Notes: a model not told the origin generated them from the letters alone. A stretch of DNA of 56,372 nt from Natronohydrobacter sp. (GCA_030603695.1 JAUVXF010000018.1:1-56372), one strand, 5' to 3'. Positions 1 to 8,601 are shown, counted from the first letter of the stretch. A program made the numbers and translations.

Positions 1-121
1 AGCCGCCAGCTACATCGAAAGCGCGGCTGACTGGCCGCCGCCCACCGCGCGCGTCCCACACAAATACAAAGTGGCCCAGTTTTGCGCCGCCCCGTGGCTC
101 AATTTTACTCCGCCGTTGACA
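1..121. mobile_element. Probable IS21-family terminal remnant
   Basis: Two related motifs, one beginning GTGGCCCAGTTTTGCGCCGC and one beginning GTGGCTCAATTTTACTCCGC, lie in tandem and end in ...CGTTGACA at about 121. Repeated inner copies and a terminal CA next to the sequence GGCTCAATTTTACTCCGCCG are what I remember of IS21-type ends. A reading frame is open from base 2 to a TAA at 209-211, but I cannot match it to a transposase and it runs past the putative end. No complete transposase is in the window, so this is the right end of an element lying to the left, or a fossil. The assignment rests on motif memory only. Confidence 0.4.
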
Positions 122-282
122 CCAAGGGAGTTCCGGCGGCAGTTTATAGCCTATGGCGCGCCGCCGGCTTGTGGCCAAATACTTCAATCACATCCCACTA
201 ACGAACTGTAAGTGTCGCACCAGTCGTAGGCACTGACTAACTATTCGCGCCGTGCCCCCTTTCGAACCCGGTGCACCCAGTC

Positions 283-1257
283 CTATTGGGTCAGGTGCGA
301 GGGGATCGCGAAGCCATTTTCTGCAAACCATCGGGCAGCACCGGGATGGAAGGGCAAAAATGTGTTGTGAACATGGTTTCGTGGCAAGGTGTCCACACTC
401 GCGGGGTGAATCTGGCGCATGCGGGCATTGTTTTCCATCACAAGCTTGGTGATTTCATAGGCCAGGCTCTCTGGCATATCCGCATTCACGATTGCAAAAT
501 TCCACATGCCGAATGTGGTCTGATCTGCTTCTTGCGTGACATAGGTATTTGCAGGAACCTTTCCACCCGCCAATTCAGAGAATGCAGACAAGATTTTCTC
601 TTGCTCCTCGGCAGATACAGAAAACGGGCGCGCGCCAAGTTCATTGGCAAGGGTTGTGAAGGTAGAATTCGGCAGCCCCCCCGCGAATAAGAACGCATCC
701 AGATCGCCTGCTTTCAACTGCTCCGCCGCATCAGTTGCGTTTGTGTTGCTAATGGTAACAGATATGTCCAACGCGTCCAAAATGCGGGGCCAATACGTGC
801 CCGGCGTGCCACCAGCAGGGCCTACGCTGACGCGCTTCCCTGCCAAATCCGACAAAGACGTGATATTTGAATCGGCAAGCGCAATACCCTGAAAAACAGT
901 TTCATACATCGGGAACAATGCCCGCACGCTGTCATGGGGCACACCATTGGCCAACTCGCCTTGCCCCGTCAACGCCTCCAGCATAGGGCCCATTGTTACC
1001 AAACCGATATCATTCAGCGCCATCTGAACAAGGGTGGCATTATGTGCCGGCCCACCGGTTGCCTTCGGGCTTGTGGGCACACCCAGTTCAGTGGTGATAA
1101 GATCGGCCAGTCCCGCACCGAACACATAATACACGCCGCCCTCGCCGGCTGTTGCAAGGGTCATCGCATTTGGCCAACCCTCGCGGTCTTGGGCCTGAGC
1201 CATGTTCAGCGCGGCACAGGCCATCGCGGCAAACACCATATATTTACCAAATTTCAT
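283..1257 (-). CDS. TAXI family TRAP transporter solute-binding protein
   Basis: This 324-residue periplasmic protein has a signal peptide at about 1-22 ending in AQA. The mature N-terminus carries the family pattern TAGEGGVYYVFGAGLADLI, and the mid-region SVGPAGGTPGTYWPRIL is also typical of the NMT1_3/TAXI fold. Length is normal for the family. TAXI proteins deliver carboxylates such as glutamate or 2-oxoglutarate to a fused DctQM permease. No such permease lies on the visible side, and a 196-base gap separates it from the upstream ridA gene on the same strand. It is therefore an orphan binding protein within this window, and its partner may lie elsewhere. Family assignment is firm; the ligand is unknown. 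Confidence 0.85.
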   Translation of the reverse strand: MKFGKYMVFAAMACAALNMAQAQDREGWPNAMTLATAGEGGVYYVFGAGLADLITTELGVPTSPKATGGPAHNATLVQMALNDIGLVTMGPMLEALTGQGELANGVPHDSVRALFPMYETVFQGIALADSNITSLSDLAGKRVSVGPAGGTPGTYWPRILDALDISVTISNTNATDAAEQLKAGDLDAFLFAGGLPNSTFTTLANELGARPFSVSAEEQEKILSAFSELAGGKVPANTYVTQEADQTTFGMWNFAIVNADMPESLAYEITKLVMENNARMRQIHPASVDTLPRNHVHNTFLPFHPGAARWFAENGFAIPSHLTQ

Positions 1258-1453
1258 TTAATCGCACCCTCGGAATAACCGATCCATAACGCCACTTCAG
1301 ACATGAAGCGGCAGAATAGGATCCACCAGAAGGCCAATGATACGCGGGAATTGCTTACAGATGGTTGATGCGAGTGCGCAATATTGCGCCGCCCTGAAAA
1401 CCTCTGATACCCGGCCCGGCCGGATTAACGATTTTGTAGTCAGCATCTGCCCA

Positions 1454-1840
1454 TCACAGAGCGGCTGTGACTTCCACCTCCACCAGAAATTCCGGCCGTG
1501 TAAAGCCAGAGACAATCACCAATGTGGAGGCAGGTGGAATGTCGCACTGAGCAAAGAACGCGTCCCGTGCCGCCATATAGCCCGCCATATGGGCGCGGTC
1601 GGTGACAAAGGCGTTTACCCGCAGCACATCTGCCGCCCCTGCCCCGGCCTCTGCCAGAATGGCGGCGATGTTTTCGAAGCACAGCATTGCCTGAGCTTGG
1701 GCGCCCATGGGCACAGTGCCATCTTTGCGAATGGGCAATTGCCCCGATGTCACAATCAGGCGCGAAATATTTGCGCGGCTGCGACCATGGGCATAACGCG
1801 CAAATGGCGGGTGCAGGCTTTCGGGGTTCAGCAAATCCAT
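1454..1840 (-). CDS. RidA family protein (YjgF/YER057c/UK114), lacking the catalytic Arg
   Basis: This 128-residue protein has the YjgF fold: an N-terminal strand region followed by TSGQLPI, a helix with QAMLCFENIAAILAEAG, and the C-terminal block PPASTLVIVSGF...LVEVEV. RidA proper hydrolyses reactive 2-aminoacrylate imines through Arg105 in a PAR(S/T) motif. Here that position is Ser105 (PPAST), so it belongs to the Arg-less Rid subgroups, which include pathway-associated members such as RutC. A plausible RBS (AAAGGCGAG) precedes the ATG. It is divergent from the ABC/amidohydrolase operon starting at 2075 across a strong dyad, which suggests a role in the same pathway, but that link is inferred. 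Confidence 0.85.
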   Translation of the reverse strand: MDLLNPESLHPPFARYAHGRSRANISRLIVTSGQLPIRKDGTVPMGAQAQAMLCFENIAAILAEAGAGAADVLRVNAFVTDRAHMAGYMAARDAFFAQCDIPPASTLVIVSGFTRPEFLVEVEVTAAL

Positions 1841-1917
1841 CGGCGCTCGCCTTTTTCAATGGGGTTAGGGTGCTGTACCCCCTTTACGATGATTCTGCCG
1901 GCGCTTCTGCATACAAA

Positions 1918-1954
1918 GCGCATACTCTGCCCGATATTCGGGCAGAGTATGCGC
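1918..1954. promoter_or_regulatory. Perfect 37-bp dyad between divergent genes (candidate operator)
   Basis: Arm GCGCATACTCTGCCCGA (1918-1934), spacer TAT, and an exact 17-base inverted arm (1938-1954). It lies between the ridA start codon at 1840 and the binding-protein start at 2075, where no transcript ends, so an operator for a dimeric regulator controlling both directions is more likely than a terminator. The rest of 1841-2074 holds no gene that I can support. No cognate regulator gene lies next to it in this window. Confidence 0.65.
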
Positions 1955-2074
1955 ATAGTGCTGAATAAACATTCAAAGTTTTGCGCCAGCGACCTACAGC
2001 AAAGGCAACCCCTTGGAAACGGCTCGCGGGTAGAGAGGATGGGGCATCTGCGGTCTAGAACAGGATTTCCCCCC

Positions 2075-3061
2075 ATGCGTTCACTTGCCACTTGCTGCGC
2101 TGCCCTTCTTGCCCTCTCCACGCCTGCCTTTGCGCTAACGCCTGTCACATTTGGCACAAACTGGCTGCCTCAGGCAGAACATGGCGGGTTTTATCAATCT
2201 GTTGCAGATGGAACCTATGCCGCATGCGGCTTGGATGTGACCATCGTTTCAGGCGGGCCGCAGGTGAATAACCGCGCGTTGCTGATGGCAGACCGTATCC
2301 AGTTTCATATGGGGGGCGATCTGCTTCAAGCCTTTAACGCGGTTGCAGAGAATATCCCTGTTGTTGCGGTTATGGCCTCGTTTCAGAAGCACCCACAGGT
2401 CATTATTGCCCATCCCGGCGAGGCCGATACATGGGAAGAGTTGAAAGATCTGACGCTTCTTATCGGCGATGCGGGCTTTGCCTCTTATTATCAATGGATG
2501 ATCGAAGCATATGGTTTCACTGTCGAGCAGCGTGAACCATATACCTTCAATCCCGCCCCATTTCTGGCCGATAAGCGCAAGGGGATGCAAGGTTTTCTGT
2601 CATCCGAACCCTATGCAATCCTGAAAGAAGCGGGTTTCATGCCCAATGTCTTTCTGATCGCGGATGCAGGCTATTCCACCTATGCGACCACGGTGGAAGT
2701 CATGCAAAGCACCATAGACACCAAGCCCGAAGTGGTGGAGTGCTTTGTGAACGGGTCGATCCTTGGGTGGTATAACTACCTGTATGGCGACAATGCAGGC
2801 GCAAATGCGCTGATTTTGGAAGCCAATCCGGACATGACACAGGACAAGATCGATTTCGCCATCTCGATGATGATCGAGAATGGCATTGTCGATAGCGGTG
2901 ACTCACTGGAATTGGGGATTGGCGCAATGACGGCAGAAGCCGTGGAAGGGTTCTATACCTCTATGGTGGAAGCCGGGGTTGTGGCAGATGGGCTGGATTG
3001 GGCATCTGCGGTCAATTTTGACTTCGTGAATGCTGGTCTGGGTCTGGAATTGCGGCCCTAA
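2075..3061 (+). CDS. ABC transporter substrate-binding protein, NMT1/THI5-like
   Basis: This is the first gene of an eight-gene operon, 328 residues. The start at 2075 was chosen because it gives a signal peptide MRSLATCCAALLALSTPAFA with cleavage after AFA; the frame is open further upstream but without signal-like sequence. The mature start reads FGTNWLPQAEHGGFYQSVAD, characteristic of the NMT1/THI5 group that binds pyrimidines, riboflavin, taurine or nitrate-like ligands. Downstream genes encode the ATPase and permease of one importer and then catabolic enzymes, so the protein probably captures their substrate. Aromatic nitrogen heterocycles are a frequent ligand type in this branch; the actual ligand is unknown. 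Confidence 0.85.
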   Translation: MRSLATCCAALLALSTPAFALTPVTFGTNWLPQAEHGGFYQSVADGTYAACGLDVTIVSGGPQVNNRALLMADRIQFHMGGDLLQAFNAVAENIPVVAVMASFQKHPQVIIAHPGEADTWEELKDLTLLIGDAGFASYYQWMIEAYGFTVEQREPYTFNPAPFLADKRKGMQGFLSSEPYAILKEAGFMPNVFLIADAGYSTYATTVEVMQSTIDTKPEVVECFVNGSILGWYNYLYGDNAGANALILEANPDMTQDKIDFAISMMIENGIVDSGDSLELGIGAMTAEAVEGFYTSMVEAGVVADGLDWASAVNFDFVNAGLGLELRP

Positions 3062-3104
3062 GCCCCTCAGCCCACAGGTTTGCCCCCAAAACGACGGAGC
3101 CATC

Positions 3105-3884
3105 ATGCAAAGCTTACCCTTGGGGCAGCGCCCCGCCGTGCTGGACATGTCCAATGTGACAAAAACCTTCAACGGTGATGTGGTGGCACTGCGCGAGATG
3201 AACCTTGGCGTGAATGCCGGGGATTTCATCTCGCTTCTGGGGCCGTCTGGCTGCGGAAAATCCACAGCCCTGCGTCTGATCGCAGGGCTGTCCAGCCCCA
3301 GTTCGGGGCGGATAAGCTGGGCAGGCGGGCAATCTGAAAATGATCTGGGCGTGGTGTTTCAAGAGCCAACCCTGATGCCTTGGGCCACAGTCGCGCAAAA
3401 TGTCTGGCTGCCTTTCCGGCTGAAGGGCAAAAGCTATGCCTCTGTCAAAGACGAGATCATGGAAGCGCTGCGCCTTGTGGGGCTGGAGCGGTTTCTGGAT
3501 GCCTATCCGCGCGAATTGTCGGGCGGTATGAAAATGCGAGTCTCTATCGCGCGGGCCATGGTGACAAAACCCCGCCTTATCCTGATGGATGAACCCTTTG
3601 CCGCGCTGGATGAAATCACGCGCTTTCGGTTGAACAATGATCTGTTGAAGCTGAAGGCAAAGATCGGCTGCACGGTGATTTTTGTCACCCATTCGGTGTT
3701 TGAATCGGTGTTTTTGTCAGATCGGATCGTGGTGATGGCCGCCCGTCCGGGCCGGGTGATCCGCGAGGTGCAAGTCCCTGCCCCCTATCCGCGCGACGAG
3801 GAATTTCGCACCTCTGCCGAATATGCCGCGCTGTGCCGCCAAGCGTCTGAAGCGCTACAGGATGCAATGGGAGAGCACGCATGA
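3105..3884 (+). CDS. ABC transporter ATP-binding protein (TauB/SsuB/ThiZ type)
   Basis: This 259-residue ATPase has Walker A GPSGCGKST at 46-54, Q-loop region VVFQEPTLMPW, signature LSGGMKMRVSIARA, Walker B LILMDEPFAALDE and the switch histidine in VTHSVFE. It is the cytoplasmic motor of the importer formed with the genes on either side. The start at 3105 (MQSLPLG) follows a GGAG sequence and leaves 43 bases after the binding protein. Its last four bases overlap the permease start (ATGA), indicating translational coupling. Confidence 0.92.
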   Translation: MQSLPLGQRPAVLDMSNVTKTFNGDVVALREMNLGVNAGDFISLLGPSGCGKSTALRLIAGLSSPSSGRISWAGGQSENDLGVVFQEPTLMPWATVAQNVWLPFRLKGKSYASVKDEIMEALRLVGLERFLDAYPRELSGGMKMRVSIARAMVTKPRLILMDEPFAALDEITRFRLNNDLLKLKAKIGCTVIFVTHSVFESVFLSDRIVVMAARPGRVIREVQVPAPYPRDEEFRTSAEYAALCRQASEALQDAMGEHA

Positions 3885-4729
3885 GCATTGCCGACAACCA
3901 GCCGCTTTATGATGCCGAAGACCTCAAGCGCCTGCGCGCCGCGCGGTTTGAGCGCTTTGGCAAATGGCTGCTGCCTGTCGCCGTGATGATCGTTATGATC
4001 TGGTTTTGGGACAGGCTGGTGGTTTGGAACAACATCCCCCATTTCATCTTGCCGCGTCCGGGGTTGGTGCTGCAAACGCTGATCTCTGATTGGCCGATTC
4101 TGTTTGATGCACTGCTGGTCACGTTGCAGATTACCCTGATGGCGCTTGCAGTGGCGGTGATTGGCGGGGTGGGGCTGGCGGTTTTATTCACCCAAAGCCG
4201 CCTTGTAGAGATGTCTTTCTACCCCTATGCCGTGATCTTGCAGGTAACGCCCGTTGTCTCTATCGCGCCGCTGATCTTTATCTATGTCGATAGCCGCACG
4301 GCCGGGCTATTGATCTGCGCGTGGCTGGTGGCGTTCTTTCCCGTGCTGGCCAATACAACGCTTGGCCTGAATTCGGCCGATCACAACTTGCGCGATCTGT
4401 TTCGCATTTATGGCGCGACGCGCTGGCAAACCCTGCGCTATCTGCGCCTGCCCTCGGCCCTGCCCTATTTCCTTGGCGGTTTGCGGATTGCAGGCGGGCT
4501 GGCGCTGATTGGCGCGGTGGTGGCGGAATATGTGGCGGGCACAGGCGGCATTGGCTCTGGCCTTGCGTTCCGCATTCTGGAAGCGGGGTATCGGCTGAAC
4601 ATTCCGCGCATGTTTGCGGCCCTGATCCTGATCGCTGTAACAGGTGTGATTATCTTTGCGGGCCTGTCGTTCCTAAGCCATATGTTGTTGCGCAAATGGC
4701 ATGAAAGCGCCGTGAAACGAGAGACATGA
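3881..4729 (+). CDS. ABC transporter permease (BPD_transp_1, SsuC/TauC-like)
   Basis: This 282-residue inner-membrane protein has about six hydrophobic segments, the first near residues 25-47. The EAA-type loop reads RIYGATRWQTLRYLRLPSAL, where the ATPase docks, and is followed by the usual glycine-rich segment GGLRIAGGLALIGAVVAEY. It starts by ATGA overlap with the ATPase and ends overlapping the amidohydrolase by four bases. The domain type matches the taurine/sulfonate/pyrimidine-precursor importers, in agreement with the NMT1-type binding protein. Confidence 0.92.
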   Translation: MSIADNQPLYDAEDLKRLRAARFERFGKWLLPVAVMIVMIWFWDRLVVWNNIPHFILPRPGLVLQTLISDWPILFDALLVTLQITLMALAVAVIGGVGLAVLFTQSRLVEMSFYPYAVILQVTPVVSIAPLIFIYVDSRTAGLLICAWLVAFFPVLANTTLGLNSADHNLRDLFRIYGATRWQTLRYLRLPSALPYFLGGLRIAGGLALIGAVVAEYVAGTGGIGSGLAFRILEAGYRLNIPRMFAALILIAVTGVIIFAGLSFLSHMLLRKWHESAVKRET

Positions 4730-6000
4730 CAGATTTCAGAACCCTTCCCGCCTCTGGCCCGTTCCGGCTGGAAAACATCACTGTGCCCGCCTGCCTGTTG
4801 GGGCAGGAAGGCGGCTTGATCCGTCACAGCCTGACGATAGAAGGGGGCACAATATCCGCCAGCCCGGATGCGCCCGCTATAGATATGGGCGGGGCCATGG
4901 TGCTGCCCTGCTTTGTCGATATGCACACCCATCTGGACAAGGGCCATATCTGGCCCCGCGCGGCCAATCCCGATGGCAGTTTCATGGGCGCGCTGGAAAC
5001 TGTGGGCGCGGATCGTGAAATGAACTGGAGCGCGGGCGATGTGCGCGCGCGCATGGATTTTGCGCTGCGCTGCGCCTATACCCATGGAACCCGCGCCATC
5101 CGCACCCATCTGGACAGCCTTGCCCCGCAAGACGCCATTTCATGGCCCGTCTTTGCCGAAATGCGCGCGGCATGGGCGGGGCGGATTGATCTGCAAGCCG
5201 CAGCACTGGCGGGGGTGGATCGGATTGACATGTCGGGCGATTATGCCCGCACAGCCGATATTGTGGCCGAACATGGCGGCGTCTTGGGCCTTGTGACCTA
5301 TCCCATTCCGGGGCTGTCAGAACGGCTGCGCGCCTTTTTCGGGCTGGCCACAGCGCGCGGGCTGGAGGTGGATTTTCACGCCGATGAAACCGGTGATCCA
5401 AGCGCCGCCACCTTGCGCCTGATTGCCGAAACTGTGCTTGAGCTGGGCTATGACAAGCCTGTGACGGTGGGGCATTGCTGCTCGCTGGCGGTGCAGCCAG
5501 AGGCCGAGGCCCTCCACACCCTCGATCTGGTGGCAAAGGCGGGGCTGAACATCGTTTCTCTGCCCATGTGCAACATGTATTTGCAAGACCGCAACGCGGC
5601 GCGCACCCCGCGCTGGCGCGGTGTGACCTTGGTGCATGAAATGAAGGCGCGCGGGATCAATGTCAGTTTCGCATCAGACAACACGCGCGATCCGTTCTAT
5701 GCGTATGGTGATCTGGATATGATAGAAGTGCTGCGCGAAGCCACGCGCATCGCCCATCTGGATCATTCCGATCCTGATTGGATCACTGCTTTCCTAAACA
5801 ACCCCGCCCGCGCCTGCGGCTTTGCTGCCCCCAGCCTTGCGCCCGGTGCGCCTGCCGATCTGGTGATCTTGCGCGCGCGCAACTGGGGAGAGGCCCTGTC
5901 TCGCCCCCAATCAGATCGCGTCGTGCTGCGCCAAGGCCGCGCCATAGATCGCACCCTGCCCGATTATGCCGAACTTGACCATCTGATGAGGATATCATGA
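4726..6000 (+). CDS. Amidohydrolase, cytosine deaminase-like
   Basis: A 424-residue metal-dependent hydrolase of the CodA-like branch. Visible metal-site elements are HTHLDK (His67, His69), the mid-barrel FHADE, the VGHCCSL histidine, and SDNTRDPFYAYGDLDM with the catalytic Asp. CodA-type enzymes hydrolyse the exocyclic amine of cytosine, isoguanine or related rings. Its place directly after an NMT1-type importer suggests deamination or ring-amide hydrolysis of the imported heterocycle. It is coupled to both neighbours by 4-base ATGA overlaps. The exact substrate cannot be set from sequence; hydrolysis of another cyclic amidine is possible. Confidence 0.85.
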   Translation: MTDFRTLPASGPFRLENITVPACLLGQEGGLIRHSLTIEGGTISASPDAPAIDMGGAMVLPCFVDMHTHLDKGHIWPRAANPDGSFMGALETVGADREMNWSAGDVRARMDFALRCAYTHGTRAIRTHLDSLAPQDAISWPVFAEMRAAWAGRIDLQAAALAGVDRIDMSGDYARTADIVAEHGGVLGLVTYPIPGLSERLRAFFGLATARGLEVDFHADETGDPSAATLRLIAETVLELGYDKPVTVGHCCSLAVQPEAEALHTLDLVAKAGLNIVSLPMCNMYLQDRNAARTPRWRGVTLVHEMKARGINVSFASDNTRDPFYAYGDLDMIEVLREATRIAHLDHSDPDWITAFLNNPARACGFAAPSLAPGAPADLVILRARNWGEALSRPQSDRVVLRQGRAIDRTLPDYAELDHLMRIS

Positions 6001-7397
6001 CCCCCAATCTCGCCGCTGCCAAGGCCGCGCTCTCGCATCTGGAGCTGGATGAAAACCCGGTTTCCATCCGCGCCAAATCGCGTGATTTCTTCTGGTATTC
6101 GCCGGTTCTGAAACCGCGCATGGATCATCTGGAAGGGGATTTCGTGGTGGCCCCCCGCACAGAGGCAGAGGTGATAGAGGTGCTGAAAACCTGCTATGCC
6201 CATAATGTGCCCGTTACCACACGCGGCGCGGGGACAGGCAATTATGGCCAAGCCATGCCCATGGCGGGTGGGTGCATCCTGCATATGAAGAATATGGCGG
6301 CCGTAAAAGAGGTGCATCCGGGCCGGGTAATCGTGGAACCGGGCTGCCTGCTGAAAGATGTGGATGCCGCGTGCAAAGCCCATTCGGGGCAAGAATTGCG
6401 CATGTTCTCCAGCACATGGGCCACGGCCACGATTGGCGGCTTTGTCGCGGGTGGCTCTGGTGGGGTTGGGTCTTGCACATGGGGCAGTTTGCGCGATTTG
6501 GGCAATATCATCCGCCTGCGCGTTGTCACCATGGAAGAAACCCCCCGCGTGCTGGAATTTCGCGGCGAGGAATTGGCGCGCGTCAGCCATGCTTACGGCA
6601 CAAATGGCATTATCACCGAATTGGAAATGCCGCTTGCCCCTGCCTATGACTGGGTTGGCCTGTTCGTGGCCTTTGATGATTTTGACGCCGCTCTTGGCTA
6701 TGCGGAAGAACTGGCCAATCAGGATGGTATCCTGATCAAGATTGCCTCTGTCTATGAGGCCCCCACGGCGCATAGCTATTTCCAGCGCATTGCCCCCTAT
6801 GTATCCGAGGGCACGCATCTGGTGGGGCTGATGGTTGCGCCGCAGTCTATGGATGGGTTCAACACCTTTACCGCGCGCCGCCCCTTTGCAAAGGTCATCT
6901 ACCACTCTGGCGAAAGCGATTGGGCGCGCGATCCGGGGCCAGTGTTTGAATATGGCTGGAACCACACCACCTTGCGCGCGCTGAAGGTTGATCCAAGGAT
7001 CACCTATCTGCAAGTGCGCTATGGCTACCCCACCCATGCCGAGAAGGTGCGCGCCATGCGCGCCGCGCTGTCGCCCGAAGTGCTGCAACATCTGGAGGTG
7101 ATCCGCGAGCAAGGAAAGGTGATGTTCGCGGGGCTGAGCCTTGTGAAATTCACCACCGAAGAGCGGTTGGACGAGATTGTGCGCCTTCATGAAGAAGCCG
7201 GGTGCATGATCTTCAACCCCCATCGCTTCACGCTGGAAGAAGGCGGGCGCCAGACTGTCGATGACCGCCAGCTAAATTTCAAGCGCGAGGCAGACCCGAA
7301 GGGCTTGCTGAACCCCGGCAAGATGATCGCTTGGGATGATCCGAACTGGAAGTTTGACCGCATCTACAGCTATCCGGGTATGAAGGCTGCGCAATGA
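5997..7397 (+). CDS. FAD-binding oxidoreductase (FAD_binding_4 / VAO type)
   Basis: A 466-residue flavoprotein. The N-terminal PCMH-type FAD domain includes VPVTTRGAGTGNYGQ near residues 70-85 and VEPGCLLKDVD, followed by GGFVAGGSGGVGS. The C-terminus LNPGKMIAW is typical of the FAD-linked oxidase family (GlcD/VAO-like), which oxidise hydroxy acids, amines or heterocycles and pass electrons to O2 or a carrier. It overlaps the preceding amidohydrolase and following reductase genes by 4 bases each. In this operon it is likely to oxidise an intermediate of the deaminated substrate. It is distinct from DadA- and xanthine-dehydrogenase-type enzymes. The reaction is unknown. Confidence 0.85.
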   Translation: MTPNLAAAKAALSHLELDENPVSIRAKSRDFFWYSPVLKPRMDHLEGDFVVAPRTEAEVIEVLKTCYAHNVPVTTRGAGTGNYGQAMPMAGGCILHMKNMAAVKEVHPGRVIVEPGCLLKDVDAACKAHSGQELRMFSSTWATATIGGFVAGGSGGVGSCTWGSLRDLGNIIRLRVVTMEETPRVLEFRGEELARVSHAYGTNGIITELEMPLAPAYDWVGLFVAFDDFDAALGYAEELANQDGILIKIASVYEAPTAHSYFQRIAPYVSEGTHLVGLMVAPQSMDGFNTFTARRPFAKVIYHSGESDWARDPGPVFEYGWNHTTLRALKVDPRITYLQVRYGYPTHAEKVRAMRAALSPEVLQHLEVIREQGKVMFAGLSLVKFTTEERLDEIVRLHEEAGCMIFNPHRFTLEEGGRQTVDDRQLNFKREADPKGLLNPGKMIAWDDPNWKFDRIYSYPGMKAAQ

Positions 7398-7975
7398 CGC
7401 GCGCGCTTGTCCTCTTTGCCCATCCCTGCGCCGAAAGCTTTTCGGCCGCCTTGCATGAGAAAGTTGTCTCCACACTCTCTGGGCGCGGGTGGGAGGTGGA
7501 TGATTGCGATCTGAATGCCGAAGGCTTTTCGCCCGTGCTGACCGAAGAAGAAAGGCGCGGCTATCACGAGGTTGGGCCAAATCTGGCCCCTGTCCAAGCC
7601 TATGTGGACAGGCTGCGCGCCGCGCAAGCTTTGGTGCTGGTGTTTCCGGTCTGGAATTTTGGCTATCCGGCCATTCTGAAAGGGTTTTTCGACCGTGTGT
7701 TTCTGCCCGGTGTCTCTTTTCGGTTGGAGAATGGCAAAGTGCGCCCAAATCTGACCCATATCCGCAAATTGGCGGCTGTCACCACCTATGGCGGCACGCG
7801 CCTGCGCGCGCTTCTGGCGGGTGATCCGCCGCGCCATGTCGTCAAGCGCGCTGTCTGGCATGTCACCCGCCCCGACAAGCTGCGATATCTGGCGCTCTAT
7901 GACATGAACCGCGCCAGTCAGGCGCAGCGCGCCGGTTTTCTGGCCCATGTCGGCCAAGAGATGGAGCGGTTTTGA
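7394..7975 (+). CDS. NAD(P)H-dependent oxidoreductase, flavodoxin-like fold (first of tandem pair)
   Basis: A 193-residue member of the Flavodoxin_2 / NQO1-MdaB-KefF family. The FMN/FAD phosphate-binding loop is in ALVLFAHPCAESFSAALH at the N-terminus, and the flavin-contact segment VFPVWNFGYPAILKGFFDRV falls near residues 78-97. Such enzymes reduce quinones, azo or nitro groups or free flavin with NAD(P)H. It is coupled by ATGA to the FAD oxidase and by TGATG to a paralogue. It could supply reduced flavin or reduce a quinoid intermediate in the operon's pathway; which one is not visible. Confidence 0.85.
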   Translation: MTRALVLFAHPCAESFSAALHEKVVSTLSGRGWEVDDCDLNAEGFSPVLTEEERRGYHEVGPNLAPVQAYVDRLRAAQALVLVFPVWNFGYPAILKGFFDRVFLPGVSFRLENGKVRPNLTHIRKLAAVTTYGGTRLRALLAGDPPRHVVKRAVWHVTRPDKLRYLALYDMNRASQAQRAGFLAHVGQEMERF

Positions 7976-8601
7976 TGCGCGCCCTTGTCATCTATTGCCA
8001 CCCAGACCCCGCCAGCTTTACCGCTGCCATCCGGGATGTGGTGGTGGACAAGCTGCGCTTGGCCGGCGCAGAAATACGGCTGCATGATCTTTATGCCCAA
8101 GGCTTCCAGCCCTGCCTGACACAGGCCGAATGGCTGGCCTATCTTGATAGCCCCGATAATCGCGCCCCTGTAGCCCATCTCGCGCAAGATCTGGAATGGT
8201 GCGATACTTTGATTTTTGTCTATCCGACGTGGTGGTATGGCCTGCCTGCCATGCTCAAAGGCTGGCTGGATCGCGTAATGCTGCCCGATCTGGCCTTTCT
8301 GATGCCAGACGGTGCGAATAGAACCATCCGCCCCGGCCTGACGCAGATTACCCGCATGGGGGTTTTTACCACCTGCGGCGCAAGCCGGTGGCTGACATTT
8401 CTGGTAGGCGCGCCGGGCAAGCGCACGCTCTTGCGCGGGGTGCGGCTGTTATGCGCCAAATCCTGCCGAACAGCCTTTGCGGCGCATTACCTGATGGACA
8501 GTTCTACCCCCGCCAGCCGCAAGGCGCATCTTGCGCGTGTGGGCCGTGCCATGGATAAACTGATTGGCACAGGCGCAAAACCGCAAGAGGCCACAGCATG
8601 A
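7975..8601 (+). CDS. NAD(P)H-dependent oxidoreductase, flavodoxin-like fold (second of tandem pair)
   Basis: A 208-residue paralogue of the preceding gene. It shares the N-terminal loop (ALVIYCHPDPASFTAAI) and the flavin-contact region FVYPTWWYGLPAMLKGWLDRV, but the middle and C-terminal halves have diverged strongly. The start at 7975 is the ATG inside TGATG, sharing one base with the previous stop; a TTG one codon upstream is less likely. The retained tandem copy suggests two different reductive steps or a heterodimer. It ends in an ATGA overlap with the dioxygenase gene. Confidence 0.83.
   Translation: MRALVIYCHPDPASFTAAIRDVVVDKLRLAGAEIRLHDLYAQGFQPCLTQAEWLAYLDSPDNRAPVAHLAQDLEWCDTLIFVYPTWWYGLPAMLKGWLDRVMLPDLAFLMPDGANRTIRPGLTQITRMGVFTTCGASRWLTFLVGAPGKRTLLRGVRLLCAKSCRTAFAAHYLMDSSTPASRKAHLARVGRAMDKLIGTGAKPQEATA

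Noticed and set aside
1297-1515. Short minus-strand frame between ridA and the TAXI gene
   Set aside because: It overlaps ridA out of frame and has no recognisable family or RBS.
1337-2074. Upstream in-frame extension of the NMT1-type binding protein
   Set aside because: It would run through the ridA gene on the other strand and the dyad; the signal peptide begins at 2075.
5964-7223. 419-codon minus-strand frame opposite the FAD oxidase
   Set aside because: Composition (His, Gln, Arg-rich) and overlap with a clear flavoprotein show it to be a mirror frame.
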